Of a stretch of DNA of 64,000 nt, positions 47,661-60,200 are shown one piece after another; the first letter of the stretch is position 1, and every line of letters starts with the position of its first letter. Source of the DNA: Atherinomorus stipes. Taxonomy: Eukaryota; Chordata; Actinopteri; Atheriniformes; Atherinidae. The DNA lies in the NCBI GenBank assembly GCA_023101725.1, contig JALJCO010003053.1, positions 1,743,501 through 1,807,500 of the forward strand, in the 5' to 3' direction. The position numbers and the translations under genes were made by a program. Below the pieces are notes generated by a model. The model worked only from the letters and a program-made list of their open reading frames with translations, was not told the origin of the DNA and did not search any database.

Positions 47661-49161
47661 AACAACAAAACTACCCCAAATATGAGTAAATAAGTAAGAA
47701 TAAAAGATTGTCATATTTTTAGCGACCCTGAGTAGCTCTTTCCTGGCCTTGAGCAAAACCTCAGTATATACGGCATATTCAGTAACTCATTGACTTTTTA
47801 AAAAATTGTTTTGAATTCCATAGCTAAAAGTCTGTACACCCTCTAAAACAACATTTCCCCTTTTGTTATTGCAGCCCTATTCCAGAGGGAATTGTTACTG
47901 ATCCCATTCAGCCTTGGGCAGACCGGAACAGTTAACGTCTATGTGCAGAAACTAGATGGTGACACGAACTGACTGGTTCAAATTTAGAATTTTGTTGACA
48001 GCAAAAGTGCTAAAAATCATAAAAATTGCACACTGCTCAGGAGAGGACTATTTGACGGAAAGTATACACAGTGAGCTTGTCTACATCTCCTCCTCTGGAA
48101 CTGTGCTCGGGGCCGAGGCCTTCCCCTTTTGGAGGAATTCCTCCATTCATCTACACATACCTCCCCCCACCATCTTAGCAGCTCTGGTTTCTCTTTGATC
48201 TGCTTATGTTCTCTTGAAAGGCTGAAACACTTCAAACAGAAATGGCCGTGAGTCGAGCGTGACTTTCATATGAACAGCCTTTTTTTTTCCTGCCATTTCA
48301 TTGATTTGATAAAAGTGATCAATATCCTTAAATAATTCAGAAAATCTTGTTGCTATGTTTTGGGATCCGAGCATCATTTGCCGCTATGATTGGAGAAAAA
48401 AGTTGCTTCTCACCCTAATATGGGTGGACACATATTTCAGAACACATAGTACAGCGTGGGAGATATGAATGATTAATTAAGAGCACCAAGAGTTTATATA
48501 AAGAACTTGATCATATATCAAACATTTACCATCCCATACCATAAAATCATCCTATACCACCACAGGTGTGTTTAGCTGGGTGTTTGTGGAGGCTGTGGCA
48601 TCTGATTCAGCACTCCACACTTTTTTTTGGTCAAATAACCTTTTGCTTTTCAAGCTCAAACTTAACATAAATAGTTCTTTAACCTTCACATCTCCTGCTC
48701 CAAAGTTCAAATAAAGGAGCCCCACAGGTTTCTGCCAGCAAGTCATCCTTAAAATAAAACAGCAACCAGAAGCAAATCAAACGTTTGGATTCGTTGGACC
48801 AAGTCCAGATTTCTATTGATATGATATCCATTCCCAATCTTTCTAGCTTAGCCCAGTTTTTTTTCTTATCATTGTGCAGCAGTTGAGCTGTAGCAGCCGG
48901 ATCCACACATCTTCCACTTGATGTTGAGATGTGTCTGCTGCGTGAAATCTGGAATGCATCGGTGTTGCTGTGTTTCTGATTTCTGAGGCTGATTACTGTT
49001 GAACTTCTCTGCAGCAAAGATAACTTTTCTCTAAAAGTTGATGTGATCACAGTTGACAGAAATGTTTGAATTCTTGAAAATTTAAGGGCTGACTGCTTAT
49101 TTTAATCAAAGTAAAGACCGAAGTAGGAATGTGGGATGGTTTGATACAGTAGACATCATGA
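46975..49161. other. Unrecognised sequence with a (TA)n tract
   Basis: No supported gene or transposon end. A TA microsatellite lies at about 47,630-47,663. Confidence 0.5.
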
Positions 49162-49330
49162 TTTAATAGTTGGGGTGCATGATTCGGGAATTTAACCGAT
49201 ATCTGATATGCCAATATCTTTAAACTCATGTGGCTGAAAACCGATATTGATACCAATATTAAAGCTGTAAAAAATAAGCAGTCATTGCAAAGAGCAGTTT
49301 TGTTATCCATTTCCGACACTTTGAAAAATA

Positions 49331-49850
49331 GGGTGGGAAAAAATTTTGATACACTGAAATATCGCGATATTTTCATATGCCAATATCAATCTATATTTAA
49401 AAACGTGGTATTGCTCTATTTTACTTACAAAAGATTGCGAGATTTCATCGTTCTGTTACAAACTCACAATATTTTGTGAATTCTTACAAGATTTCGTAAG
49501 TAAAATAGATCGATATGGTGTTTTAACTCTTACCACTTTTTAAGAACCTCCTATTTATACCCAAAGGAAAAAAAAAAAAAAAGAGGAGGGAAAACTAATT
49601 AGGCATAATAAAGAAACTCTCTTTAAAAAAAAAAAAAAAAGGAGACACCGGGCCGGGTTAAATGTCAATATGATATCAGCATATGACAATATTGCAAAGT
49701 TTGTGTGAATTCTAGAGAGACTTTGTTATAGAACAATGAAATATTGTGAGATTTTGTGAGTAAAATACATAGAACCTGCGTTCTTAAATGTAAATATATC
49801 AGCATATGAAAATATCATGATATTTCAGTATATTGATATTTTTCCCACCC
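49331..49850. mobile_element. TA-flanked palindromic MITE, copy 2
   Basis: Starts GGGTGGGAAAAAATTTTGAT and mirrors at the right end (ATTGATATTTTTCCCACCC), with TA at 49,329-49,330 and 49,851-49,852. It shares CACTGAAATATCG(C/G)GATATTT with 29,513-29,830. Two A-runs near 49,568 and 49,626 interrupt the middle. Confidence 0.7.
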
Positions 49851-49857
49851 TAGTCTT

Positions 49858-50213
49858 TAATAATAATGGACTAGATTTATACAGTGCTTTTCAAGGCACT
49901 CAAAGCGCTTTACAGTAGATCCATTATTCTTTCACTCCTCAGTCGTACTTGGTGATGGTAAACTACGTTTGTAGCCACAGCTGCCCTGGGGCAGACTGAC
50001 AGAAGCGTGGCTGCCGTTGTGTGCTTACGGCCCCTCCGACCACCACCGGAACCATTCACACACATTCATAAACCAGCAGTGCCCCCACTGTAGGCAAGGA
50101 GGGTTAAGTGTCTCGTCCAAGGACACAATGACTCATGGCTGGGGGATCGGGATTTGAACCACTGATCCTTTGATCATTGGCCAACCTGCTCTACTATCGG
50201 AGCCACAGCCGCT
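49858..50213 (-). mobile_element. tRNA-derived SINE
   Basis: On the minus strand the 5' end reads GCGGCTGTGGCTCCGATAG..AGAGCAGG, an RNA polymerase III A-box region, then GTGGTTCAAATCCCGATCC, a B-box. The body contains CTTGGACGAGACACTTAACC. The 3' end reads TGTAAAGCGCTTTGAGTGCC and then AAATCTAGTCCATTATTA, a tail shared with fish LINEs. It is a retroposed tRNA-like head, not a functional tRNA gene. Confidence 0.75.
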
Positions 50214-50331
50214 ATTTAAAGTCTGTAAAAAAAGGAGTTTTTGAAGAAGAAATAGAAGAATTTTTTTTGTTTTTTTACTTTAGAAACAGCAGGCTGATCG
50301 GTTAATTATATCGTGCATCCCAATTTAATAG

Positions 50332-52300
50332 AATCCCGCTGAATGACCAAAAACAACAAAAAGAATTCTCCCATAATTAATCTGTTTCTTTGTTTTATTT
50401 TTGTTTTTTTATACTCACAAATCAATGTTACAATCAAAAGTAGTCAACATAAAATCATTTTAGAGTCAACTGTCAACTGATATGATAAGTCAGTATCAAC
50501 TTCTGATGAGTTACTCCACAAAGCTTTGCAAGACTCAAAACTGTTTTTTCATGACTACTACAGTTAGGAAACAGGCTGCTTTTTTTTTTCTTAAATGGAA
50601 AACAGGCTTGTGTTCTCATTTTACCATCTGTTCAGCACTTCTGCATGGTCAGCAAACACAACTGCAGCAGCTCACCATTACAGTGAGAGGCACCACCTTA
50701 TGGTGCAGCCTGCAGTGCATTTCTGAACAGTTATGCCACACATGGAATATCAGTTCATATATATTTGACTTAATGTAGCAATCAATGAATGAATACTCTT
50801 TCTTTAACATCCCAGTCTGAATGAACTCCAACTCTGTTCATAGTCATTTATCCAGATGCAGTTAAACTAATTAATTTGAGTAAAAAGCATTTTCAGAGTG
50901 CAATCACACATTGGAGATCCACTGTATTTAACTAGATTGAATCTTTAACAACTACTTTAGGAGCAGGCTGCTGAGTAAATGAAGGAAATAAACTGGAACC
51001 ACCATCTCCGAACGACTTCTTTCTACACTGCTGAGCACTTGCAGGTGATGAATCTAAGTGCACTAGAAAAACACCAGGTGAGTGTCTAAATGAGTTTGGT
51101 TATTAAGTCTGTGGATACTTCATCAGTGGGAGGCAGTTTTGACTCCATATAATTAAGACAATGAAGTTCAAAAGGTGAAATGCTTGTAGAAAGAGATCGT
51201 TTTTGATTGCATACAGCTCTCCTCTTTCCAAGAACTGCAATAAATGGCTTTTTTGCTATGAAAAAGATCATCTTAACACAGATGGACACAGGCATTCTGA
51301 CACAGAGTAATGCTCACTGAGGTTTCTTTAAAGACTCCCTCAAGCAGAAATCAGAGCTGAGGTCAGAAGCTGTAACTGTGATAAAAAAGGATATATGAGA
51401 GCAAGCTGTTAGCCAAAATGTGGAAAGGTCCATCTCATGAGTGGTTAAGCAACTGCTGTATTTTTAGAAGTAGCAATAAAGACAAACACAGTGATGAAAT
51501 ATACCAAGGTTGAAACACTTTTTATTCATATAACATTGAACACTTTATGTCTTTAACTGCTTGAGGATAAACTTTTACAGAAGATGAGGGTGTAATGTGA
51601 GTGGTTAACTGTTCATAATGTTTAATCCATCACTAACTCAATTTCATTTGGTTTATCCCCATGCTATGATTTTAAAGTATTTTCCATCTTTGAAATGTCA
51701 TTGTAATTGGAACACATTTTACAGACTTTGCAAATTTTTTCATTTATTGTGTGTATGTGTGCGTGTATAGCTTTCTATCATGGTTATGTATGTGTATAGG
51801 GCTTGAAAGGGTATGTGACATTTCACAATGCATTGTGGGCTTCATGGGCAAGAGTTTTGGTTTATATAGCTGCGAGACACAGACTCAAACTCATGGAAAA
51901 ATGGATAGAATCGGAGAGAATGTTGCAGTTGCACTGATGACTGCCGCATCACTCTCCCATCTCCTTTTTTTCCATGTAAATCTGGCATTATCTGCAGCTT
52001 TCACCTACGAGTGTCTGAGATGCACTGATGGTCCCTAGTCTGGACGGGTTTCACTCATTTCATACACAGTTCTCCCACACGCCCATTATTACTTTAAAAT
52101 GAGGTCCATTATGATTGACTCTAAGTCAATCTGCTATGGTGATGACATTTATATAAACCCAAACGCATGCGCGCGGGAAGGTGTTTTAACTAGGGGGGCT
52201 GCCAAATGAATGAATGAATAAATGAATGATGTCATTTTTTCCCATGCGCATCGCCACGTCTACAGTATGTGAATAAAAATAGTAATAATTATAATAAAAA
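50332..52300. other. Unrecognised sequence
   Basis: No supported gene or transposon end. A short AATG repeat lies at about 52,206-52,231. Confidence 0.5.
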
Positions 52301-52850
52301 CTACGTCTCCACTAAGCGTTAATGTTATACGGGACGTTTAATTCTGTCTTATCTGCATCCATTGTCGTTTAAGGGTTGATGTTCATTTGCACATACTGAG
52401 CATGGGCCACATCACAGACGCACGTGAATTACATTAGCATGTAAACAGGAAGTTCATTTCTGGGACTAGCAAAGTAATGTTGGCCAGAGAAAACAGACTT
52501 TTTTCTTCATTTAGACTGACAATGAGGTGACGTCATTGCCATGAGTAATAAATGACCTAAAACTTTTATGGCTGAGCAAATTTTTCAACTGGGAGTCGAA
52601 TTGTTGAGGCTACTTTCCTGTAGCTCGCTTTGCTAACTGCTATCAGTCTGCTGGGGGTTTTGTTGTCCTCACTTTCTTTCATCAAACGGTGAAGTTACCA
52701 GCCTGCTGACCCATTGGCTTTGGATTAACATGTCCTCCTTAACTGGCTAAAGAAATACGTGACTAAAAGGCTCTTAAATGCCGGGTAAATGTTGACAAAA
52801 GCAGGGATCATACTCGTTTAAGCACTTACACAGGCTAGTATAGACGTAGC
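52301..52850. mobile_element. Possible MITE with CTACGTCT ends
   Basis: CTACGTCTCCACTAA on the left resembles the complement of the right edge (GCTACGTCTATACTA). The interior is CpG-bearing and non-coding. TSD not resolved, so this is tentative. Confidence 0.35.
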
Positions 52851-54700
52851 CGGCTAGCAGCCGCAGCAGGCTAATAACTAGCCATAAGATAGGACTACAC
52901 ACAAATAAAACATTTAGTTCGTAACGATTCAAATCTTCTTACATTTTTTCTCCTTAAGGAGGCCGACAGCACCGTATAACAAGAGTAGACTCGATATTAC
53001 TTTAACAGTAGCAGCCTAAAAGCCTCATTTTCAGCGCTGCCCAAGATGCAAAAACAATCAGCCCAGCTAGCAGAGGAACGTTCTCCGAATAAAGGTTAAA
53101 TAATGTAAGTGCGCACACAAATACGGATGGAGCCTTCAGTCAATCCTTGTGTTTATGTCATGGGTATTTCAGTCTCTTTTCAGCGAACTTTCAGTACCCA
53201 AACACAGCAAATGGAGCAGTACCACTGGACATCATGGAGGCAGCGCTGCACAGTATAGCACATATTCAACTGGCAAAAGGCACAAAGATGAAGAAACCTT
53301 GAACCTTTAGAGAGAGGCTGTGCAAATGTTTAGAAAACTACAAATGCATATATGAATTTACCTCCCCTGGGCACAGGGACAGAGGAACATTGGCACTTTT
53401 ACGGTCTGAAACTGACTGCCGAAGTCAAGAGGTGAACTCTGAACTCTGCACTGCCCCCTAGTGGATGTATTACCAAACAATCATGCCAATGTACAGGTGA
53501 AGCACACATGAGGAATGTGGGTAGTGATATTGGACAATGTTTGAAATTGATGCAACTACTAATGAACGTAAAGTGACCTAAGTGAGCCAGAATTTGTTTT
53601 GTACCTTTGTGCTTAAACATATAGTTTAAGTTCGGAAGTGTGCAATGGTATGTTTTAGGGGGAAAAAAATCCCATCAATTTTGTGGGTATTATGTATGAT
53701 TCAAAGAAACAAACAAAACATTTAAAGTGGTACTAATAAACGTTGGTAGGTTTTCATACTTTGGCACCCCCTAATGAAGGCTGATAGAGCATCCATCTTA
53801 CATCCTGTGTCTTTTCAAAGCTGTCTCCACCAAGTGAGTCAGTCCAATGTTGATTCTTCTCTCTCACTCTGTCACTTTCACTTTCTTTTCTGCTCTTCCC
53901 CCAGTAATGTCTTCATGGTTTCCTTTGTTTATCAGCACATTGTGCACATTTAAAATGGCTACTGAGTTGATGGGCACTCCAGCTAGGTTTTGGAGCACTT
54001 AGCCACAAAACAAAATGTAGTTTTCAGGTGATCCTTGTGAAAAAAAAAAAAAGAGAAAAAAAAAAGCATCTTTACTAAAATTGAATGTTCGGTTTACACT
54101 CAGAGTCAGGTCTGAAAATATGACTGGAAGTTACAGAACTTGGTGATATACCTTAAATTAAAATTCAGATGCTTAAATAAAAAAGGATCAAAATCTACAT
54201 AATCTCAGATTCAGCTGTTGGACTGACTTGTTACAAACTATTTTTGTGATCTCAAAAGTCACGTGAAAACAAATGCATGCTTGTTTGGATAAATCAGAGG
54301 TAGAATTTTGTGCTGATGTTATACTGCATCAGGTTTACATTACAAAAGTAATGACATTTTCTCCAGTTCTCCATTTATCAGATAGGAGGATAGTCTGTCA
54401 TCATCGGCATGTCATGCTCAGTCATCGTCTTCATTCAGACCACAGATAGGTTCTTTGTCAAACAGCAACTACTTTGATTAATGACTATATGTCCATGAAT
54501 GGCGCCAGACTTCCTTCCAAGTAAGATCCTGGTAGATGATCTTCTAACATAATTCTTAAAGACATGCAGATGTACGATAGCATTGGTAAACTGGATGCAC
54601 AATTTATGCATCAATGCCACTTTTGGAATTGATGCACATTTACTGTAGATGTCCTACTTAGTGTAGCTACAACAATGTGCTTTCCAAAGCATCTTGGTTT
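52851..54700. other. Unrecognised sequence
   Basis: No supported gene. Short CCCCCTA(G/A)TG motifs occur near 53,453 and 53,767, but no element could be bounded. Confidence 0.45.
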
Positions 54701-54704
54701 ATTA

Positions 54705-54706
54705 CT

Positions 54707-54784
<78 letters not shown>

Positions 54785-54795
54785 GTGTGTGTGTG

Positions 54796-54835
<40 letters not shown>
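54705..54835. repeat. Compound (CA)n/(TA)n microsatellite
   Basis: CA repeat, long TA repeat, GTGTGT interruption, then a second TA repeat, about 130 bp in total. Such tracts are length-polymorphic. Confidence 0.9.
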
Positions 54836-54836
<1 letters not shown>

Positions 54837-55047
54837 CGTTTGCGAACGTTGCCGAAACGTCCCCTAAGGGTTAAAAGAGCTTTACCTTATTCTACGCATT
54901 TTTGAACCATGAGTGAGGAGAACAGTTAAGTTTTAGCTGTAAGCTTCTGCCCCTAACTCTTTTCCCAGTGGTGAAAAATGCTCACTCTCCCTTACGCTCT
55001 CCTCCCACTTCACCTGCAAGAAATACACAAACATCTCATACTCGTTC

Positions 55048-55669
55048 ACACAGAAGGAAACATGAAACATGAATGCGACCAAGTACAGAGATATCCTGGA
55101 CAAAAACCTCTTCCAGAGTGCTCAGGACCTCAGACTGGGCCAAAGGTTCACCTTCCAACAAGACAATGACCCCCCTCAGCACACAGATAAAATAACAAAG
55201 GAGTGGCTTCAGAACAACTCTGGGACCATTCTTGAGCCCAGCCAGAGCTCTGACTTAAACCTAATTGAGCATCTCTGGAGAGACCTGAAAATGGCTGACC
55301 ACCACCGTTCACCATCCAACCTGACTGAACAGGAGAGGATCTGTTAGGAAGAATGACAGAAGATCCCAAAATCCAGATGTGAAAAACTTGTTGCATCATT
55401 CCCAAGATTTATGGCTGTACTGGCTCAGAAGAGTGCTTCTACTTAATACTGAGCAAAGGGTCTGAATACTTATGACCATGTGATATTTCTGTTTTTCTTT
55501 TTTAATAAATTAAAAAAAAAAATTCAGCATTTCTGTTTTTTCTGTCAATATGGGATGCTGAGTGTACATTAATGAGAAATAAAATGAAGTTTTTTGATTT
55601 TGGCAAATGGCTGCAATGAAACAAAGTGTGAAAAGTTTAAAAGGGTCTGAATACTTTATGTACCCACTG
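55048..55669 (+). pseudogene. Tc1-like transposon (family 1), 3' half with terminal repeat
   Basis: Plus-strand transposase C-terminus. FTFQQDNDPPQHTDK, containing the second catalytic Asp, is followed by EPSQSSDLNLIEHLWRDLK with the catalytic Glu, then NLTEQERIC and a stop. The terminal repeat runs from GGGTCTGAATACTTATGACC to CACTG at 55,669, followed by TA. The N-terminal half is missing. It is the same family as 14,104-15,822, and its terminal repeat is the mirror of that one. Confidence 0.85.
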
Positions 55670-55897
55670 TAAAAGCAGAAGCATCTCCCTCACTGGCTGC
55701 GCTGGGTGCTGGTGAAGCAGCGGAAAGCTCCACGGGTCCCCCCGGTGTCTAACAGCCACCATAAAAGACTTGTCATGGCCACAGAAAAAGTAAAATAAAA
55801 TAAAATCTGTAGTCTTTAAAACCTTTATTCATCCTTTATGCTGTCACCGTGAGAGCGGAACATTTTCACAGAGGTTTGAAAATAAAAGAAAAAAATA
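55670..55897. other. Short unrecognised spacer
   Basis: Ordinary sequence; nothing supported. Confidence 0.4.
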
Positions 55898-56266
55898 TAG
55901 ATGCACGGTCTAGTTTTTTCCAATCCAATCCGATACCAGGGCTGGGTGTATCGGCCGATACCCGATACCGTTGCGATACTACTTTTGAATGAATAAACTG
56001 TAGTCCTTGCCATGTGAGTAAAGCCATCAAGCTTGACATAAAAATTTTGCCTCGTTAAAGAAAGACAACAAATGAACATGGATAGAAATGTAATTAATTT
56101 TATCTTTTAATAAATAACAAAGTGTACATTTATTACGATATTATTAAAAACAGAAAATGACTGGATTGGAATGATGGATTGGCTACATTCATCCTATATC
56201 TGATCCAGCTAATTTGTCAGTATCGGAGCCGATATCCGATCCGGGTATTGGACCGGTGCATCTCTA
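55898..56266. mobile_element. Short hAT-like MITE (TAGAGATGCACCGG type)
   Basis: Left end TAGATGCACGGTCTAG and right end, reverse-complemented, TAGAGATGCACCGGTCC, both followed by CCAAT and CCGATACC/CCGATCC. It sits in A-rich flanks, which obscures the duplication. Confidence 0.6.
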
Positions 56267-58040
56267 AAAAAAAAATATCTTGTATTTTCAGCTTCTTTCC
56301 CGTATGACTTAAATAGTATGAGGAGAAAGAGGTCAGATATGCGCTTGAGCTTGCTTTGGTATCAACTATAGACTTTCTGGAAAAGGATAATATTGGAAAT
56401 GCATCCAGAGAGCAGCTGGAAGCTCCATGATGCAGCTGTGGTACTTCAACGATTCAACCTGCTCTCCTAAATCATTCATAAATGTTTACACAGTGCTGTA
56501 TGCATTCATTCATAAATGTTTACCCAGTGCTGTATGCAGCTCCGACAGAGCATTTAGACACACACACGATCAGCAGTGGCACATCAGAACCACAACTGTT
56601 ATATGAGCCCAAACTTCAGGGGGACATACTTTAAATAATGAAAAGCTTCAAAGAAGAGGTGAAGGGCCTCCTGAAGCATGGGCACTGAGCTGGGTATGTA
56701 GGTGAGTGCTTCGAAGAGATTGCTCTTTTCCCACCCCACCTCATCTTTGTTTGGCTTTATGCAAAACTTTTAAAGTTGGCAGCAAACATCAGCTCTGAAA
56801 TCAGGATCGGAAATCCTCCAATGATCACTCACAGCTGACATACCTAATAGTCTCTCAGGTCCACTACTTTAACCTGACATGTTCAATGAGGTCAGATGCA
56901 GGTACAGATGATGGATTTGGTGTTGGAGCCACTATTTTGTGCTGATATGTCTGCCAATGTTTATATTGTACTCAGTAGCTGTGGTACATTGGGCCCATAC
57001 TAGTATAAAAGACACAGGACTTTAGACAAATGGAAAAAGCAACCTGCAGTCATTCAGGATGGCTTTCCCTAGTGACCAGATTTCATCTCCTTAAAAGGAG
57101 TCATTAACTCCCAGTGACACAGAAATGAATTCAGTCTGTGGTGAGAACAGCTTCTCATTGGCAATCATTAGTTTAGCACTCCATAATCAGCCCTTCGTGC
57201 TGTGTGTTCATCACCAGGCCTTGCTCTGCGATGCTAAGAGAGAGTGAGGCCGCTATCATCAAGGGCAGGATGTGAAAATTGCTCCATAAAACAAAAGTAA
57301 TACCCAATAAAATAGGAAAGCAACTGGCACTTGCAACATAAAAGTGAAAGATTACCATGGAAGTGCATGGTAAACATGTTGTTATTCCTTAGATGTAATC
57401 CAAACTGCAACCTTGTGGTGCTGCTTTACCTTAAGACATAGAGGGTACATCTGTATATTAAGATGAATCATGGAGCCCATAGATGAAATTCTACACAATA
57501 AAGCACATTTTCTTGTTATAGGTCCATCATATTATAGCAGAGGGGGAATAATTCAAAAAAGGCTGCTAAGATTAGAGAAAGAACCATGTGGTGTTTGTGG
57601 CTTTAAAGGTTCTGCAGGAACGGGAACAATCTGTCTTCATTGAAGCTCTGGCTTGATGAGGCAACCTGAAAGGTAATTAAGTTTGATATGTTGCCTGTGC
57701 TCTTCAGCCCACGCTTTGAGAGAGTAACAAGCTCCAACAGCAAAAAGCTATGTTTAAGTTATGGCCTGTCATCTTATATTTTCTGAACCTCATGATTTTT
57801 CACTGTCACAGGCACCAGTTTACAAATTCTATTACAACCAGACATGATCTAACATTAAAGCAGCTTTTCTCCAAAGTTAATTTCTGATAAATGTTAAGAT
57901 GTTTTATAATCTGAGAAGGAAAACAAACCAATCGGTCGATGAAATAAGCAGAACTGAGAATGCTGTGATTCATTATATTCATTTAGTTTATTATGTAAAT
58001 GTCAGATAACATGTTTTTCTAAATGTAACAACATACAGCT
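56267..58040. other. Unrecognised sequence
   Basis: About 1.8 kb without supported features apart from a short tandem repeat of ATTCATAAATGTTTAC..CAGTGCTGTATGCA at about 56,474-56,538. Confidence 0.5.
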
Positions 58041-58044
58041 ATTT

Positions 58045-58150
58045 TTCTATACCCATCTAAGCCTATTCAGGGTCACAGGGGGCTGCAGCTTATCCCAGCT
58101 GCCATATGGCTAGCTGGGGGGATACACCCTGGACAGGTCACCAGACCACC
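58045..58150. repeat. Fragment of a common fish interspersed repeat
   Basis: AGGGTCACAGGGGGCTGCAG, TTATCCCAGCTGCCAT and ACACCCTGGACAGGTC form the core of a repeat frequent in teleost introns. Class left open. Confidence 0.5.
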
Positions 58151-58479
58151 ACAGACTTTTTTCATCTTTTCATGGCATGAACACACAGGAGATCATTTAC
58201 AGAACATTAAGAGACTGCATTATTGTATGCTTGGAAGCTTTTTAAACAACATTCAGGTCAGAAAAAAGAAAACAAAGCCTATTTTTTAAAGAAATTTAGA
58301 AATTTTTATTCTAAAGTAACATGTTTAGGACAGTGTCAGACCTCATTCTGCATAACTTACAACACTCGGGTTTAACAGACACCAGGGGTGTGCTGTACTG
58401 GCCTGCTTGCAGTCCACATCTGGCTTATAAAGATGTTTGGAGCAGACATCTCAAGGGATAAAGAGGATGTGAGATTTAT

Positions 58480-59500
58480 TTCATGGTGCATCCATGCTAT
58501 CGTTTACACAACTTCAAGAAAAGTATAATCTCCCCAGGCATGACTTTTTCAAATACTTGCAGATTGGAGACTTCATAAATAGAGGAGCTGCTCTCAATAG
58601 TGATACTGCTAAATCTGCAGTTGAACAATTACTTCAGCTTTGCCCAGCTAAGAAATCCATTGCTCGCTTTTACAATGCGTTAGGGGTGGGGGGCATGACA
58701 AACGGCATCTCAGTTTGATGGACATATCATCATTCAATCAATAAGAACGGGCAGTACGAGACAATTGGATGGGTATTTTTTTCAGTCCTGTCCGTTCCAC
58801 AGGTGAGTAAAATTTTTAAATGTTGTGTCAGAGCATTTAATTAATTGGCTGCAATTGAGGTGTGAAGGAGATTTTAAGCAATATAGTAAAACATGGTCCT
58901 GGAAAACATCATCCACCCTGCCTGAAAAATGTAAAATCTCAGTGGGCACCTACTCACTGTATTTGGACTTGTCCTAAAATTCAAGCATGCTGGATATCCT
59001 GCAAGATCTGGACACGACTATATAGCCTATTTGGTGTTGTGTTGCACACAGACTCTTTTTTTTTTTTTTTCTTTTTTCTAATCGGTTATCCGAGTCAAGA
59101 TTTGATTGTGGATGCAAATTCTGCCAGACTGTATGATATCCTCACATATGCAGCAAGGAGGAACATTCTTTTGCCCTGGATAGCTGATGCACTCCCAAGT
59201 AAATCCAACTGGGATAAAATAATTTTGGATTTTTTTTCCCCTTGAGTACCCGACCTGACTGGTTCATCCTTTAGAGGGACAATTTATGCACATTTGGACT
59301 CCATATCTTAATTTTCCCAACCCTGCAGTGGCTTCAGTACTCTCAGGTGCTATACTCAACTAGCTTGTAGCTCTTCATCATTATTATGTTATCATTACAC
59401 TGACTAGATGCATGTGAGATGTAAATCTGTACCGACTGTCTAGTTATACTGAGTGTTTTTTTTTTTGTCTTTTCTTTATGTCTTATTGTAATATATTATG
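58480..59500 (+). pseudogene. L1/Tx1-like LINE ORF2 C-terminus and 3' region, degraded
   Basis: The first readable block, 58,494-58,718, contains LSFTQLQEKYNLPRHDFFKY and then LQIGDFIN, a signature of the region downstream of reverse transcriptase in fish L1/Tx1 ORF2. A second block in another frame, 58,862-59,245, contains APTHCIWTCPKIQACW, resembling the Cys/His motif near the ORF2 end, and TYAARRNILLPWIAD. Stops and a frameshift separate them, and an expanded T-run at about 59,057-59,080 sits inside the second. A T-rich 3' region with TATATA follows. It is 5'-truncated and dead. Clade assignment is from pattern memory. Confidence 0.65.
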
Positions 59501-59881
59501 TATATATATATATATATATACATAAACCTCAATAATCACATTTGGAAAATGTTTGGAGCATTATTGGAGGAGAATGAAACAACAAGCAAATCCATGAATA
59601 TCAGGTAAAGTTAACTTGACTTTGGTTATTAAAACAAAACAAGCTTCTTACCTTGAAACTTGGTGCTTCTGGCTTGTTTTGATACTGACATTCATTATGC
59701 ACTATCAGTTGTTATAGTCCTGTGGTGCCCCAGGGTTGAAAATTTCACTTCACAACACAATGTTCCGGCCTGGGGCATGACATTATAGCTGCATTTTGCT
59801 CTACAATACCCCACATGCCAGCAACTGGATAGCAACACACTGGCTGTTTTGGACCTACATTGTGGCTAAATCTGCATACAT

Positions 59882-60200
59882 TGCAAAAACTCAAATCTTA
59901 GCAGGTATATTTTTCTAATTTCTTGTCAAAATATCTCTTCACACTCAAAATAAGACCAAATTACTTAAAGAGAAGCATTTCAGTAAGATATAAGGTCTGG
60001 TTTTAAGGCAATGCATCTTATTTCAAGAAATCTAATCAAGAAAATTTTGCTTACACCTCTGGCAGAATTTATTTATTCCAAGCAAAAAAATCTTAAAAAA
60101 AAAAAAAAAAAAAAACTTATTTTAAGAGTGGCCAATATTATTTTTGCTTGTAAGAAGCAAAAAAAAAAAAAACTTAATTTGCATCAGGTGTGTTGAAACA
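59882..60200. mobile_element. Left part of a TGCAAAAACTCAAATCTTA-type MITE
   Basis: Begins TGCAAAAACTCAAATCTTAG, a frequent fish MITE start, with ACTTATTTTAAG, TTTCAAGAAAT and A-runs inside. The expected mirrored right end is absent; at about 60,185-60,235 it runs into half of a GTGTTGGAGCAGGG-type fold-back MITE. Confidence 0.55.

Larger units (their letters stand above)
49170..50323. mobile_element. hAT-type element with 8-bp target duplication, hosting two insertions
   Basis: TTTAATAG occurs at 49,162-49,169 and 50,324-50,331. Ends are TTGGGGTGCATGATTC and, from the right, TTGGGATGCACGATAT, both leading to AACCGAT. It contains the TA-MITE at 49,331-49,850 and the SINE at 49,858-50,213, so the original hAT was only about 270 bp. 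Confidence 0.85.

Noticed and set aside
47880..48250. Possible host exon near a moderately GC-rich patch
   Set aside because: Open frames on both strands overlap without a domain, and splice sites could not be judged.
50140..50213. Possible tRNA gene
   Set aside because: A- and B-box-like sequences are present, but they sit at the head of a SINE with a LINE-type tail and no complete cloverleaf is evident.
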